Below the pieces are notes generated by a model. The model saw nothing but the letters and a program-made list of their open reading frames with translations. It was not told the DNA's origin and ran no database searches. A stretch of DNA of 60,000 nucleotides from Rossellomorea aquimaris (lineage in GTDB: Bacteria > Bacillota > Bacilli > Bacillales > Bacillaceae_B). Within the stretch, counting starts at the first letter, position 1. The number at the start of each line of letters is the position of its first letter. The DNA is taken from assembly GCF_035590735.1 (NCBI RefSeq), contig NZ_CP141595.1, forward strand, positions 107,501 to 167,500, written 5' to 3'. The position numbers and the translations under genes were made by a program. Shown one piece after another: positions 1-12,480 of this stretch.

Positions 1-1441
<1,441 letters not shown>

Positions 1442-1545
1442 CAAAGAGTCATTATTTAAATGAACAACAATTGGTCGATATTCGGCTTTCTTGACATCAA
1501 TTCTTTATCTAGTTTTGAAGGAACAAACCTTCAATTGAATATTCG

Positions 1546-1661
<116 letters not shown>

Positions 1662-1669
1662 CAAATGTG

Positions 1670-1700
1670 AAAAGAGTAGCTCATTGAGTTACTCTTTTTT
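1670..1700 (+). terminator. rrn operon intrinsic terminator
   Basis: AAAAGAGTAGCTC and GAGTTACTCTTTT form a long stem with a short loop, followed by a run of T. It sits directly after 5S and ends the rRNA transcript. Confidence 0.9.
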
Positions 1701-2160
1701 GTGGTTTGAATTTATGGAAATAGTAGCAGGTAATCATACGAGAGCTTAGGTGATAATTGGTAAAAGACGCATAAAACAAAAAAAGACGCAATAATGTCAG
1801 AAAAAGACGCATAAAAAAAAACGACGGAATTACCACGAATTCTCGATTATAAACACTCAGTTCACCCCGGAAAAATACCTGCTGTGATACAAAAGAGCAC
1901 TTAGCACTTTCTCTAATTAATCCCCCAATTAACCACAACTTTTAGGAAACCCACCACAATAGCCGCATCATCCATCCATCACATCACAAATCGGCCCTCC
2001 CTCAGACCACCCCATCCCTAAAATCAACTCCCGGCCGGTACCATCGTACTCCCCAATCAAACCATCCCACACTCTCAATGCCCCATTTCCTTATTTCTAT
2101 CCAACAATCTCACATTCCCACGTTTAAAACCTTCCTAAAACAGGAAAACTTCTAAGGTCA
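1701..2160. other. Gene-free spacer between the rrn operon and ctsR
   Basis: About 460 bp with no supported gene. The first part (to about 1850) is A-rich and carries three short repeats. The second part (about 1920-2130) is markedly C-rich and G-poor on the + strand. An 85-codon frame on the - strand (1681-1938) starts in the rrn terminator, lacks a convincing ribosome binding site, and runs through the short repeats. I treat it as chance. The spacer may be decayed sequence. Confidence 0.7.
1762..1816. repeat. Three short direct repeats AAAAGACGCAtAA
   Basis: AAAAGACGCATAAAA occurs at 1762-1776 and 1802-1816. A variant, AAAAGACGCAATAA, lies between them at 1781-1794. The spacing is 19-21 bp, about two helical turns. 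No function can be assigned from sequence. Confidence 0.7.
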
Positions 2161-2170
2161 TACTTCATAA

Positions 2171-2199
2171 TTGCAAAGTTTAAAACGCGGTTGTATAAT
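2171..2199 (+). promoter_or_regulatory. SigA-type promoter of the ctsR operon
   Basis: TTGCAA (2171-2176), a 17-bp spacer and a perfect TATAAT (2194-2199). The predicted transcription start falls inside the CtsR heptads immediately downstream, so bound repressor would block initiation. Confidence 0.85.
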
Positions 2200-2202
2200 T
2201 AT

Positions 2203-2225
2203 AGTCAAATATAGTCAAAGTCAAA
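2203..2225 (+). promoter_or_regulatory. CtsR operator (tandem heptads)
   Basis: AGTCAAA at 2203-2209 and 2213-2219 are separated by TAT. This matches the known CtsR consensus RGTCAAA-NAN-RGTCAAA. A third AGTCAAA (2219-2225) shares one base with the second. The operator lies between the -10 box and the ctsR ribosome binding site, indicating autorepression of ctsR-mcsA-mcsB-clpC and release on heat or protein stress. Confidence 0.92.
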
Positions 2226-2241
2226 ATGAGGAGGAGGTTTG

Positions 2242-2703
2242 ATGAGGAACATATCCGACATCATTGAACATTATTTAAAGAATGTTTTAGAACTGAGTGA
2301 AAGTGAGATAGTCGAGATTAAAAGAAGCGAGATCGCTGATAAGTTTCAATGTGTTCCTTCTCAAATTAATTATGTGATCAATACCCGGTTCACGATAGAA
2401 CGAGGGTATGTAGTAGAAAGTAAACGAGGTGGCGGGGGCTACATCCGAATCATGAAGGTAAAAGCCCACGATCAAGTTCATCTTATCGATCAGCTAGTAG
2501 CTTTAATAACACAAACCATCAGTCAGAATACTGCGGCTGATATTGTGTTTCGATTAGTGGAAGAGGATATTATTTCTGAACGGGAAGCGAAGATTATGCT
2601 GAGCGTAATGGACCGTTCGGTGATCATGGTCGATTTACCAGAACGGGATGTATTGAGGGGAAGAATGCTCAGAGCCATGCTGGATACATTGAAGTATGAG
2701 TAA
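2242..2703 (+). CDS. ctsR: CtsR, transcriptional repressor of class III stress genes
   Basis: A 153-aa DNA-binding repressor of clp genes. The N-terminal winged helix-turn-helix includes the glycine-rich wing, R62 followed by four glycines and Y67. In B. subtilis this wing senses temperature and its arginine is phosphorylated by McsB (known for the family). The C-terminal half is the dimerisation/McsB-responsive domain with the conserved VISEREAKIM-like segment (here DIISEREAKIMLSVMDRS). I chose ATG 2242 rather than TTG 2239 because AGGAGG at 2229-2234 leaves 7 nt to the ATG and only 4 to the TTG. It is the first gene of the four-gene operon and represses its own promoter. Confidence 0.97.
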   Translation: MRNISDIIEHYLKNVLELSESEIVEIKRSEIADKFQCVPSQINYVINTRFTIERGYVVESKRGGGGYIRIMKVKAHDQVHLIDQLVALITQTISQNTAADIVFRLVEEDIISEREAKIMLSVMDRSVIMVDLPERDVLRGRMLRAMLDTLKYE

Positions 2704-2722
2704 GTTTTGAGAGGTGAGTAGG

Positions 2723-3271
2723 ATGGTTTGTCAAGAGTGTAATGAAAGACCTGCAACCCTTCATTTTACCAAGGTGATAAATGGGGAAAAGACAGAGGTT
2801 CATTTATGTGAACAATGTGCTCAGGATAAGGGTGAAATGTTTATGTTTGATTCTTCTTCCGGGTTCTCTGTGAACAATCTATTGGCAGGTCTTCTTAATA
2901 TAGCCCCTGCATTTAAGCAGGCAAAAGAAACGGAAATTCCTAAGACAGAGGTATTACAGTGTGAAAAGTGTAAAATGACTTTTCAGCGATTCATTAACGT
3001 AGGACGCTTCGGCTGTGCCCATTGCTATGAAACGTTTAAAGATGAACTTACTCCTCTTTTAAAGCGCGTTCATAGTGGGAATGTGGAGCACCACGGGAAG
3101 GTTCCGGAACGCATGGGTGGAGCCATTCACATAAAGAAAAAGATTCAGCAGTTGAAATCGGATCTGCAAACGATGATTGCGGATGAAGAGTTCGAAAAAG
3201 CAGCAGAGATACGAGACGAAATTCGCTCCCTGGAGAAAGATGCTAATAAAGAGGGGGGAGATAAAGGATGA
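2723..3271 (+). CDS. mcsA: McsA, zinc-binding activator of McsB
   Basis: A 182-aa adaptor that activates the arginine kinase McsB and helps inactivate CtsR. Four cysteine pairs are visible: C3/C6, C29/C32, C80/C83 and C98/C101, forming two zinc modules. The C-terminus (about 138-180) is a UVR motif, a coiled-coil hairpin of the kind that contacts Clp ATPases. ATG 2723 is preferred over GTG 2714 because GAGGTG at 2711-2716 fits the ATG, and the MVCQEC start matches the family. The stop overlaps the mcsB start by four bases, implying translational coupling. Confidence 0.96.
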   Translation: MVCQECNERPATLHFTKVINGEKTEVHLCEQCAQDKGEMFMFDSSSGFSVNNLLAGLLNIAPAFKQAKETEIPKTEVLQCEKCKMTFQRFINVGRFGCAHCYETFKDELTPLLKRVHSGNVEHHGKVPERMGGAIHIKKKIQQLKSDLQTMIADEEFEKAAEIRDEIRSLEKDANKEGGDKG

Positions 3272-4350
3272 GTCTGGAGAAGTTTTTACAAAATGCTGTT
3301 AGCTCCTGGATGAATGAAGAAGGACCGAATTCAGATATTGTTCTCAGCTCACGGGTCCGGCTCGCAAGAAACATGACGGACTTTCGTTTCTCTACTCTAT
3401 ATTCTTCAGAAGAAGCTAAAGAGATCGTGGATCGCGTGAAGGATAAGCTCTCTTTATACCCAGGAAATTTAGGAGAATTAGAATTTTTACCTACAAGGGA
3501 GATTCAGCCTCTCCAAAAGAGGGTATTGATGGAGAAACACCTAATTAGTCCTAACTTAGCGGAGGACACGAATTATGGGGCTGTCCTTCTATCCAGTGAA
3601 GAAGATATTAGCATAATGGTAAACGAAGAGGACCATATTCGAATACAGTGTTTATATCCAGGATTGCAATTAAAGGAAGCATTACAGAGAGCGAATCAGA
3701 TTGATGATTGGTTTGAAAGTGAATTTGATTTTGCTTTTGATGAGAAACATGGATATTTAACGACTTGTCCTACTAATGTGGGGACAGGGCTTAGAGCTTC
3801 CGTGATGATGCATTTGCCGGGTCTGGTTCTGACCCAGCAATTAAATCGCATCATCCCTGCCATTAACCAATTAGGTTTGGTGGTAAGAGGGATATATGGA
3901 GAAGGCAGTGAGGCATTAGGGAACATTTTTCAGATTTCGAATCAAACGACCCTTGGTAAATCAGAGGAAGATATTGTGGAAGATTTATTGAGTGTTGTAA
4001 AGCAGATCATTGATAAAGAACACTCGGCACGGGACGCATTAGTTAAAACGTCTAACATACAATTAGAAGATAGGATCTTTCGTTCACTTGGCGTATTGGA
4101 ACACAGTAGAATTATCGAGTCCAAGGAAGCGGCGAAGTGTTTATCGGATGTAAGACTTGGAATAGATTTAGGATACATCAAAGTCATATCTAAGAATATA
4201 TTGAATGAACTAATGATTTTAACCCAACCTGGATTTTTACAACAATATTCTGGAGGTCCATTGAGACCAAATGAAAGAGATATAAGAAGGTCTTCTTTGA
4301 TTCGGGAGCGAATTAAGTTAGATAAGGATACATGTGAGGAGGAAAAATAA
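3268..4350 (+). CDS. mcsB: McsB, protein arginine kinase
   Basis: A 360-aa kinase of the phosphagen (guanido) kinase fold. It phosphorylates arginines on CtsR and on damaged proteins, marking them for ClpC-ClpP. The SSRVRLARN nucleotide-binding segment is at residues 27-35. The catalytic loop [10 protein letters not shown] holds Cys167, the same position as the catalytic cysteine reported in B. subtilis. The ATGA overlap with mcsA couples their translation. Length and ends are normal for the family. Confidence 0.97.
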   Translation: MSLEKFLQNAVSSWMNEEGPNSDIVLSSRVRLARNMTDFRFSTLYSSEEAKEIVDRVKDKLSLYPGNLGELEFLPTREIQPLQKRVLMEKHLISPNLAEDTNYGAVLLSSEEDISIMVNEEDHIRIQCLYPGLQLKEALQRANQIDDWFESEFDFAFDEKHGYLTTCPTNVGTGLRASVMMHLPGLVLTQQLNRIIPAINQLGLVVRGIYGEGSEALGNIFQISNQTTLGKSEEDIVEDLLSVVKQIIDKEHSARDALVKTSNIQLEDRIFRSLGVLEHSRIIESKEAAKCLSDVRLGIDLGYIKVISKNILNELMILTQPGFLQQYSGGPLRPNERDIRRSSLIRERIKLDKDTCEEEK

Positions 4351-4351
4351 T

Positions 4352-6799
4352 ATGATGTTTGGTCGATTTACAGAAAGAGCACAAAAGGTATTAGCATTAG
4401 CTCAAGAAGAAGCTATTCGTCTGGCGCACAGTAATATTGGTACTGAACATATTTTATTGGGACTTGTCCGCGAAGGTGAAGGAATTGCGGCTAAAGCACT
4501 TACGGCGTTGGGACTGAGCCCTGAAAAGATTCAAAAAGAAGTGGAAGGATTGATCGGAAAAGGTACCGAGAAATCCCAAACGATCCATTATACACCACGA
4601 GCGAAGAAAGTGATTGAGCTATCTATGGATGAGGCTCGTAAATTGGGTCACTCATATGTAGGAACAGAACATATTTTATTAGGGTTGATTCGTGAAGGTG
4701 AAGGAGTAGCTGCTCGTGTACTTGGCAACCTTGGAGTAAGCTTAAATAAAGCAAGGCAGCAGGTATTGCAGTTACTTGGCAGCAATGATTCAAGTAACCA
4801 CCAGGGCGCGGGCAATGCAAATGCCAATACGCCTACCCTTGATAGCTTAGCCCGTGACTTGACGGCGATTGCCCGTGAAGGCAGTTTAGATCCGGTTATC
4901 GGACGGAGCAAAGAAATTCAGCGTGTCATCGAAGTGCTGAGTCGACGTACGAAGAATAACCCGGTGTTGATCGGTGAGCCTGGTGTAGGTAAGACCGCGA
5001 TTGCCGAGGGTCTTGCCCAACAGATCATTGCCAATGAGGTTCCTGAGATCCTTCGGGACAAACGCGTCATGACCCTGGATATGGGTACAGTGGTAGCCGG
5101 TACGAAATATCGTGGGGAATTCGAGGATCGGTTAAAGAAAGTAATGGATGAAATCCGTCAAGCAGGTAACATAATCCTGTTTATCGATGAGCTTCATACA
5201 TTAATCGGAGCAGGTGGGGCTGAAGGTGCCATTGATGCGTCAAACATCTTAAAACCATCTCTTGCACGAGGAGAATTACAGTGTATCGGTGCAACGACAT
5301 TAGATGAGTACCGTAAATATATTGAAAAGGATGCTGCGTTAGAGCGCCGTTTCCAACCAATCCAAGTCAATGAGCCAACGGCAGAAGAGTCCATTCAGAT
5401 TCTTAAAGGATTACGTGATCGTTATGAAGCCCATCACCGCGTGTCAATTACAGATGAAGCGATTGATGCGGCAGTGAAACTTTCTGATCGCTACATTTCA
5501 GACCGCTTCTTACCGGATAAGGCAATCGATTTAATCGATGAAGCTGGTTCTAAGGTGCGTTTACGCTCTTATACAACTCCGCCAAACTTGAAAGAACTTG
5601 AAGCCAAGCTGGAAGAAATTCGCAAAGAGAAGGATGCGGCTGTTCAAAGCCAAGAGTTTGAAAAAGCAGCTTCTCTAAGAGATTCAGAGCAAAAGCTTCG
5701 TGAAGAGCTGGAAGAAACGAAGAACACATGGAAAGAAAAGCAAGGCCAGGAAAATACAGAAGTGACCGTTGAAGATATTGCGAAAGTTGTATCGAACTGG
5801 ACGGGAGTACCGGTATCTAAGCTTGCTCAAACGGAAACGGATCGCTTACTTAAATTAGAGGAAATCCTCCATTCCAGAGTCATCGGTCAATCTGAAGCAG
5901 TCGTAGCGGTGTCAAAAGCTGTCCGCCGTGCAAGAGCGGGGCTGAAAGATCCGAAGCGTCCGATTGGTTCCTTTATCTTCTTAGGACCGACAGGGGTGGG
6001 GAAAACAGAACTTGCCCGTGCGCTGGCGGAATCTATGTTCGGTGACGAGGATGCCATGATTCGTATTGATATGTCCGAGTACATGGAGAAACATTCGACT
6101 TCCCGTTTAGTAGGTTCTCCTCCAGGGTATGTAGGGTATGAAGAAGGCGGCCAGTTAACGGAAAAAGTTCGCCGTAAACCGTATTCCGTGGTTCTATTGG
6201 ATGAAATTGAAAAAGCACACCCTGATGTATTTAACATTCTGCTGCAAGTCTTGGAAGATGGTCGATTGACTGATTCTAAAGGAAGAACGGTAGACTTTAG
6301 AAACACGGTGTTAATTATGACATCTAACGTTGGTGCCCAGTCCCTTAAGAGCAATAAATATGTTGGGTTCAATATTCAAGATGGAAAACAGGATTATAAG
6401 GATATGAAAGGCAAGGTTATGGAGGAGCTGAAACGGGCGTTCCGACCAGAGTTCCTTAACCGTATCGATGAAATCATTGTGTTCCATTCCCTTGAAAAAG
6501 ACCACTTAAAAGAGATTGTGACCTTGATGTCCAACCAATTGACAACTCGCTTGAAAGAGCAGGATATTCATTTAGAGCTTTCAGCTGCTGCTAAAGAGAA
6601 AATTGCAGATGAAGGATTCGATCCTGAATACGGTGCGCGTCCACTGCGTCGTGCCATTCAGAAACATGTAGAGGATAAACTGTCAGAAGAGCTATTAAGA
6701 GGCAAGGTACTCACAGGACAGAATATATTGATCGATGTAGAAGATAGCGAGTTTGTTGTGAAGGTAAAAGAAGAAGAAGCAGCAAATACTCCTACTTAA
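4352..6799 (+). CDS. clpC: ClpC, AAA+ unfoldase of the ClpCP protease
   Basis: A HSP100 ATPase of 815 aa that unfolds substrates delivered by adaptors or carrying phospho-arginine and feeds them to ClpP. An N domain with two repeats (about 1-145; [15 protein letters not shown] and [15 protein letters not shown]) is followed by AAA-1 with Walker A GEPGVGKT and Walker B ILFIDE. Next come a UVR-containing middle domain (about 410-480) and AAA-2 with GPTGVGKT and VVLLDE. The frame extends upstream to GTG 4334, but GAGGAGG at 4336-4342 points to ATG 4352 (or the adjacent 4355). It is the last gene of the CtsR operon; unlike in B. subtilis, radA is separated from it by a terminator and repeats. Confidence 0.98.
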   Translation: MMFGRFTERAQKVLALAQEEAIRLAHSNIGTEHILLGLVREGEGIAAKALTALGLSPEKIQKEVEGLIGKGTEKSQTIHYTPRAKKVIELSMDEARKLGHSYVGTEHILLGLIREGEGVAARVLGNLGVSLNKARQQVLQLLGSNDSSNHQGAGNANANTPTLDSLARDLTAIAREGSLDPVIGRSKEIQRVIEVLSRRTKNNPVLIGEPGVGKTAIAEGLAQQIIANEVPEILRDKRVMTLDMGTVVAGTKYRGEFEDRLKKVMDEIRQAGNIILFIDELHTLIGAGGAEGAIDASNILKPSLARGELQCIGATTLDEYRKYIEKDAALERRFQPIQVNEPTAEESIQILKGLRDRYEAHHRVSITDEAIDAAVKLSDRYISDRFLPDKAIDLIDEAGSKVRLRSYTTPPNLKELEAKLEEIRKEKDAAVQSQEFEKAASLRDSEQKLREELEETKNTWKEKQGQENTEVTVEDIAKVVSNWTGVPVSKLAQTETDRLLKLEEILHSRVIGQSEAVVAVSKAVRRARAGLKDPKRPIGSFIFLGPTGVGKTELARALAESMFGDEDAMIRIDMSEYMEKHSTSRLVGSPPGYVGYEEGGQLTEKVRRKPYSVVLLDEIEKAHPDVFNILLQVLEDGRLTDSKGRTVDFRNTVLIMTSNVGAQSLKSNKYVGFNIQDGKQDYKDMKGKVMEELKRAFRPEFLNRIDEIIVFHSLEKDHLKEIVTLMSNQLTTRLKEQDIHLELSAAAKEKIADEGFDPEYGARPLRRAIQKHVEDKLSEELLRGKVLTGQNILIDVEDSEFVVKVKEEEAANTPT

Positions 6800-6815
6800 T
6801 ACAAACGGTAGAAAA

Positions 6816-6852
6816 GGAGGTACACGTATATGTTTTTCGTGTACCTCTTTTA
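6816..6852 (+). terminator. Intrinsic terminator after clpC
   Basis: GAGGTACACG pairs with CGTGTACCTC around a short AT-rich loop, followed by TTTTAT. It ends the ctsR-clpC transcript before the tandem repeats. Confidence 0.88.
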
Positions 6853-6875
6853 TCATAATGTAGCTTTTCTGTAAT

Positions 6876-7290
6876 GCTTGTCGGGCCTGATCAAGTCGGC
6901 TCCGCTTTTCTGATTGTCTAGCTCCGGTGGCTAGAGGCTCGAGGTCATAAGCCAAGTAAACCAAAAAGGCAAAGTGCGCCTTTCCGGGTTACTCGTCTTA
7001 TGCTTGTCGCCTCTTGGCAAGCCACCTGCGCTTTTCTGATTGTCCAGCTCCGGTGGCTAGAGGCTCGAGGTCATAAGCCAAGTAACCCAAAAAGGCAAAG
7101 TGCGCCTTTCCGGGTTACTCGTCTTATGCTTGTCGCCTCTTGGCAAGCCACCTGCGCTTTTCTGATTGTCCAGCTCCGGTGGCTAGAGGCTCGAGGTCAT
7201 AAGCCAAGTTAACCAAAAAGGCAAAAAACGCCTTTCCGGTTAACTCGTCTTATGCTTGTCGCCTCTGATCAAGCCACCTGCGCTTTTCTT
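6876..7290. repeat. Three tandem 126-bp hairpin-forming repeats plus a left partial copy
   Basis: Three units start at 6905, 7031 and 7157, each exactly 126 bp, and the next partial begins at 7283. A degenerate partial unit end lies at about 6876-6904. Each unit can fold into one long interrupted hairpin. For unit 2 the arms are GGTGGCT (7052-7058) with AGCCACC (7146-7152), then AGAGGC/GCCTCT, CATAAG/CTTATG, AGTAACCC/GGGTTACT and AAAGGC/GCCTTT. Units 1 and 2 differ at two bases; unit 3 carries paired changes. The frame open through the units only reflects 126 being a multiple of three. There are no spacers and no cas genes. Confidence 0.93.
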
Positions 7291-7317
7291 GTAACCATTA
7301 CATAAAACCGATACAAT
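7289..7317 (+). promoter_or_regulatory. Probable SigA promoter for radA-disA
   Basis: TTGTAA (7289-7294), a 17-bp spacer and TACAAT (7312-7317) lie directly after the last repeat and 66 bp before radA. radA therefore probably has its own promoter instead of relying only on read-through from clpC. Confidence 0.65.
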
Positions 7318-7383
7318 CATTCCAAAAGGGTATTTATATGGAATGGTTAGAGTACAAATAGAGTAAAAGAGGAGAAGAATAGA

Positions 7384-8760
7384 TTGGCAAAGAAAAAGAC
7401 AAAGTTTGTATGTTCATCATGTGGATATGAGTCTGCTAAATGGATGGGGAAATGTCCAGGATGTAACGAGTGGAACACGATGGTGGAAGAGGTTGAGATG
7501 ACGGGGAAGAAGCCTCGCGGGTCGTTTATGCATTCTGAAAATATCGGGCCAACTAAAGCAGAGAAGCTTATCTCAATCGAAACAAAGCAAGAACCAAGAG
7601 TATTGACCGAGTCGAAAGAGCTGAATCGGGTGCTGGGTGGGGGAGTCGTCCCGGGATCACTTGTGTTGATCGGTGGAGATCCGGGAATAGGGAAATCTAC
7701 TTTATTGCTCCAGGTTTCTGCCCAGCTGGCTGATCAAAAGCAGAAGGTTTTATATATATCAGGAGAAGAATCCATCAAGCAAACAAAGCTTCGGGCAGAT
7801 CGATTACATGTGAAATCCGATGATCTATATATATTTGCAGAAACAAATCTTGAATTGATTCATCAGACGATTGAACAGATCTCACCTGATTTTGTCATCA
7901 TCGACTCGATTCAAACGATTTTTCACCCTGAAGTGACGTCTGCTCCAGGCAGTGTTTCACAGGTAAGGGAATGTACAGCCGAATTAATGAGAATAGGGAA
8001 AACCAAAGGCATCGCCATCTTTATTGTAGGGCATGTTACAAAAGAAGGTTCGATTGCAGGCCCTCGTTTATTGGAGCATATGGTTGATACCGTGCTGTAT
8101 TTTGAAGGTGAACGTCATCATTCTTATCGTATTTTAAGAGCGGTGAAGAATCGATTCGGCTCGACGAATGAGATGGGGATTTTTGAAATGAAAGAGCTAG
8201 GCTTGGAGGAAGTCGCAAATCCTTCTGAGATATTCCTCGAGGAGCGCTCCCAAGGTGCGGCAGGCTCAACGGTCGTTGCTTCCATGGAAGGTACAAGACC
8301 TGTTCTAGTGGAGATACAGGCCCTTGTCACTCCTACCAGTTTCAACAACCCACGACGAATGGCTACGGGGATAGATCATAGCCGTGTTTCACTCATTATG
8401 GCCGTATTGGAGAAACGGGCAGGAATGCTATTGCAGCAGCAGGATGCTTATCTGAAAGTGGCAGGTGGAGTTAAACTGGATGAACCGGCGATTGATTTGG
8501 CCGTTGCAGCGAGTATTGCGTCGAGCTTTCGGGATAAAGCGTCCAGGGCCCACGATTGTATCATTGGAGAAGTTGGATTGACAGGTGAAATAAGAAGGGT
8601 TTCGAGGATTGAACAACGTGTCCAGGAAGCGGCTAAATTAGGTTTTAAACGTGTGATAATTCCCCAAAATAACTTAAGTGGGTGGCAGCCGCCTTCTGAT
8701 ATAGAGGTCACAGGAGTATCAAATATAAATGAAGCGCTGGCTATTATTTTAGGAGGATAG
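7384..8760 (+). CDS. radA: RadA (Sms), DNA repair ATPase/branch-migration helicase
   Basis: A 458-aa RecA-like ATPase that drives branch migration during recombination and DNA uptake. The N-terminal zinc finger has C10, C13, C24 and C27. Walker [10 protein letters not shown] is at about 98-106, the family-specific KNRFG motif is at about 255, and a Lon-type C-terminal domain follows ([17 protein letters not shown], then [12 protein letters not shown]). The start is TTG 7384, set by AGAGGAG upstream and by the MAKKK-F-C-CG start typical of RadA. disA begins four bases after its stop. Confidence 0.96.
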   Translation: MAKKKTKFVCSSCGYESAKWMGKCPGCNEWNTMVEEVEMTGKKPRGSFMHSENIGPTKAEKLISIETKQEPRVLTESKELNRVLGGGVVPGSLVLIGGDPGIGKSTLLLQVSAQLADQKQKVLYISGEESIKQTKLRADRLHVKSDDLYIFAETNLELIHQTIEQISPDFVIIDSIQTIFHPEVTSAPGSVSQVRECTAELMRIGKTKGIAIFIVGHVTKEGSIAGPRLLEHMVDTVLYFEGERHHSYRILRAVKNRFGSTNEMGIFEMKELGLEEVANPSEIFLEERSQGAAGSTVVASMEGTRPVLVEIQALVTPTSFNNPRRMATGIDHSRVSLIMAVLEKRAGMLLQQQDAYLKVAGGVKLDEPAIDLAVAASIASSFRDKASRAHDCIIGEVGLTGEIRRVSRIEQRVQEAAKLGFKRVIIPQNNLSGWQPPSDIEVTGVSNINEALAIILGG

Positions 8761-8763
8761 GAA

Positions 8764-9837
8764 ATGGAAGATAAGAAGGCAAGAGAGAAGTCCATGTCGG
8801 ATATTTTACAATTCGTTGCTCCTGGTGCCCCGATCAGGGATGGCATTGATAATGTGCTGAGAGCCAATACAGGAGGGCTCATTGTTGTTGGCTACAATGA
8901 TAAGGTTAAATCTGTACTGGACGGTGGATTTCATATCAATTGTGCTTTTTCTCCTAGCTATCTATATGAGCTGGCCAAGATGGATGGGGCCATCATCCTG
9001 AATGAAGCGGGTACGAAGATTATTTTGGCCAATGCACAGTTGGCTCCTGATGTGTATGTTCCTTCCACTGAAACTGGAATGAGACACCGTACGGCTGAGC
9101 GGGTTGCAAGACAAACCAATGCCCTTGTCATCGCCATCTCTCAGCGGAGGAACGTCATCACCCTGTATCAAGGTAATTTTCGTTATGCATTAAAGGACAT
9201 CTCCGTCATCTTGACGAAGGCCAACCAGGCGATTCAAACATTGGAGAAGTATAAGGTGGTTCTGGATCAGAGCATTTCTAATTTATCGGTGCTGGAGTTT
9301 GAGGAGCTTGTCACACAAAGTGACCTACTGCAGGTTCTTCACAGATTCGAAATGGTTTTAAGAATTAAGAACGAGTTATTGACCTATTTAAGCGAGCTGG
9401 GTGTAGAAGGAAGATTGATCCGCCTTCAGATGAATGAGTTATTGGCTGATATTGAAGATGAGGCGATGCTCATTATAAGGGATTATTCCCAGGAGAGAAA
9501 TATCAAGCCGTTCGAACTCCTCTATAAATTTCAAGAGCTTGTTCACTCAGAGGTATTAGAAGATAATGTCCTATTAAAATTATTAGGCTATCATGGGTAT
9601 GTTCATCACGATGATGCCATCTATCCACGAGGATATCGCGTGTTGAATAAGATCCCACGTTTACCGATTGTGATCATTGAAAACCTGATTACAAGGTTCG
9701 AAACCCTTCCTCATGTAGTGAGTGCATCAGTGGATGATTTGGATGAAGTGGAAGGAATCGGAGAGGTCAGGGCCCGGAAAATCAAAGAGGGGTTAAAACT
9801 GATCAAAGAACAAACGTTTGCCGATCGACAGTTATAA
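8764..9837 (+). CDS. disA: DisA, diadenylate cyclase and DNA-integrity scanner
   Basis: A 357-aa enzyme that makes cyclic di-AMP from two ATP and slows sporulation when it meets branched DNA. The N-terminal DAC domain shows the signature DGA (74-76) and RHR (107-109). A helical linker follows (about 150-290), and the C-terminus has a helix-hairpin-helix DNA-binding motif ([16 protein letters not shown], about 324-339). AGGAGG overlapping the end of radA provides the ribosome binding site, and the tight spacing suggests one radA-disA transcript. RadA is a known functional partner of DisA. Confidence 0.97.
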   Translation: MEDKKAREKSMSDILQFVAPGAPIRDGIDNVLRANTGGLIVVGYNDKVKSVLDGGFHINCAFSPSYLYELAKMDGAIILNEAGTKIILANAQLAPDVYVPSTETGMRHRTAERVARQTNALVIAISQRRNVITLYQGNFRYALKDISVILTKANQAIQTLEKYKVVLDQSISNLSVLEFEELVTQSDLLQVLHRFEMVLRIKNELLTYLSELGVEGRLIRLQMNELLADIEDEAMLIIRDYSQERNIKPFELLYKFQELVHSEVLEDNVLLKLLGYHGYVHHDDAIYPRGYRVLNKIPRLPIVIIENLITRFETLPHVVSASVDDLDEVEGIGEVRARKIKEGLKLIKEQTFADRQL

Positions 9838-10051
9838 GTATATGTTCCTGTATTCACCATATATGGTATAATTGAATCATTTTCAAAAAATTGACAGTCT
9901 CTATAAGACATGTTAGCCTTCACTTAAGGAAGCTAGTAAAATGGGATAAGTATATCAAAATGGTTTCCAATTTATTAAATTTAAAATTTTCAAGGGCTAA
10001 GACGTTTCAAAAATAGTAAATTGTTTATAATGAATAGGAGGAGGTGAGGGA

Positions 10052-11143
10052 ATGTTAAAAAGAATCGTTCAAGCGTGCTTCCTTATCGTCGGGGGAACAC
10101 TGGGGATATTTCTGCTTCCCGAATTATTTACCGTCATAAATTTATCAGACATTCCTTTAATAAATAACCCATATATGACTGCTATATTTGGTGCCATTAT
10201 CTTTTATATTCTTACGTTTTGGGCAGTCGAGTATGTCGTCAATTTCGTCAAGTGGTTTGAAGATAGTTTAGTAAAAGCTCCAGTAACGGATCTGTTATTT
10301 GGTAGCTTAGGGCTTATTATCGGTCTTTTTGTTGCGTATCTGTTTGGGATTCCTTTCAATCAAATGGAGATTCCGATTGTCAACACAGTGGTTCCGATTC
10401 TATTAACGCTGATTCTTGGATATTTAGGATTTCAAGTTGGCTTTAAGAAAAGGGATGAGCTGGTCGGTCTGTTTGGTACTTCAAACAGGGGTAAGAAAAA
10501 AGGGACAGACGAAGACGCAGATGAAGCGGGTGTGAAAACCCTGAAGATACTGGATACGAGTGTGATCATTGATGGTCGTATCGCAGATATCTGTCAAACT
10601 GGCTTCTTGGAAGGAATTGTCGTGATTCCACAGTTCGTGCTGGAAGAGCTTCAGCATATTGCGGATTCTTCAGACGTGTTGAAACGAAACCGTGGACGAC
10701 GAGGGCTTGATATCCTGAATCGAATTCAAAAGGAGCTACCTGTAGAGGTTCAGATTTATGAAGGTGACTTCGAGGAAATACAGGAAGTTGATTCGAAGCT
10801 GGTGAAACTGGCGAAACTTACTAATGGAATCGTTGTAACCAATGATTTCAACTTGAATAAAGTGTGTGACCTTCAAGGTGTACAAGTATTGAATATCAAT
10901 GATTTAGCTAATGCCGTTAAGCCTGTTGTATTGCCTGGAGAAGAATTGAAAGTTCAGGTAATCAAAGACGGGAAAGAACATAACCAGGGGATCGCCTATC
11001 TTGATGATGGAACGATGATCGTAGTGGAAGAAGGACGCAATTATATCGGCAAGTACATCGATGTGCTTGTAACATCTGTTCTTCAAACCTCTGCAGGCCG
11101 AATGATCTTTGCCAAGCCAAAACAATTGGAAAAAGCTTTATAA
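10052..11143 (+). CDS. YacL-type membrane PIN/TRAM domain protein
   Basis: A 363-aa protein with four N-terminal hydrophobic segments (about 5-30, 42-62, 80-105, 110-132). A charged linker rich in K, D and E follows, then a PIN nuclease domain beginning [13 protein letters not shown] (about 167-179) with further acidic residues (DSK; TNDFN). The C-terminal TRAM domain (about 290-355) is an RNA-binding fold. It corresponds to B. subtilis YacL, whose function was not established when I last knew; membrane-tethered RNase activity is only inferred. The 214-bp upstream gap contains TTGACA at 9891 and TATAAT at 9867 and 10026, without a clearly spaced pair. Confidence 0.9.
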   Translation: MLKRIVQACFLIVGGTLGIFLLPELFTVINLSDIPLINNPYMTAIFGAIIFYILTFWAVEYVVNFVKWFEDSLVKAPVTDLLFGSLGLIIGLFVAYLFGIPFNQMEIPIVNTVVPILLTLILGYLGFQVGFKKRDELVGLFGTSNRGKKKGTDEDADEAGVKTLKILDTSVIIDGRIADICQTGFLEGIVVIPQFVLEELQHIADSSDVLKRNRGRRGLDILNRIQKELPVEVQIYEGDFEEIQEVDSKLVKLAKLTNGIVVTNDFNLNKVCDLQGVQVLNINDLANAVKPVVLPGEELKVQVIKDGKEHNQGIAYLDDGTMIVVEEGRNYIGKYIDVLVTSVLQTSAGRMIFAKPKQLEKAL

Positions 11144-11155
11144 GTAATCATTGCC

Positions 11156-11184
11156 CTGACTCTAATGATTCAGTAAGGTATAAT
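11156..11184 (+). promoter_or_regulatory. Possible SigA promoter for ispD-ispF
   Basis: CTGACT (11156-11161), a 17-bp spacer and a perfect TATAAT (11179-11184), 36 bp before the ispD start. The -35 box is imperfect (4 of 6). Confidence 0.55.
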
Positions 11185-11207
11185 AAATAGTATTACTCGA
11201 GAGTTAA

Positions 11208-12393
<1,186 letters not shown>

Positions 12394-12480
12394 GGGGATA
12401 AATTCGCTTTATTCCCTTTCATAACGGTGTTAAAATAGGTCAGAGACTTTAATGCAGGAATACTAAGAGGAGGAAATCAA

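Noticed and set aside
1681..1938. 85-codon frame on the - strand with hydrophobic residues
   Set aside because: It begins in the rrn terminator, spans short AT-rich DNA repeats, has no clear ribosome binding site and no recognisable family.
5887..6372. 161-codon - strand frame inside clpC, and similar long antisense frames in rpoB, rpoC, fusA and rplA
   Set aside because: They mirror strongly biased codons on the + strand, have no ribosome binding sites and resemble no protein.
7000..7212. A 70-codon frame containing a perfect 42-residue protein repeat
   Set aside because: It is the 126-bp DNA repeat read in one frame (126 is divisible by three). There is no ribosome binding site, and the DNA pattern is that of a hairpin, not a coding sequence.
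6876..7290. CRISPR-like array
   Set aside because: Units are contiguous 126-bp tandem copies with no unique spacers, far longer than CRISPR repeats, and no cas genes are nearby.
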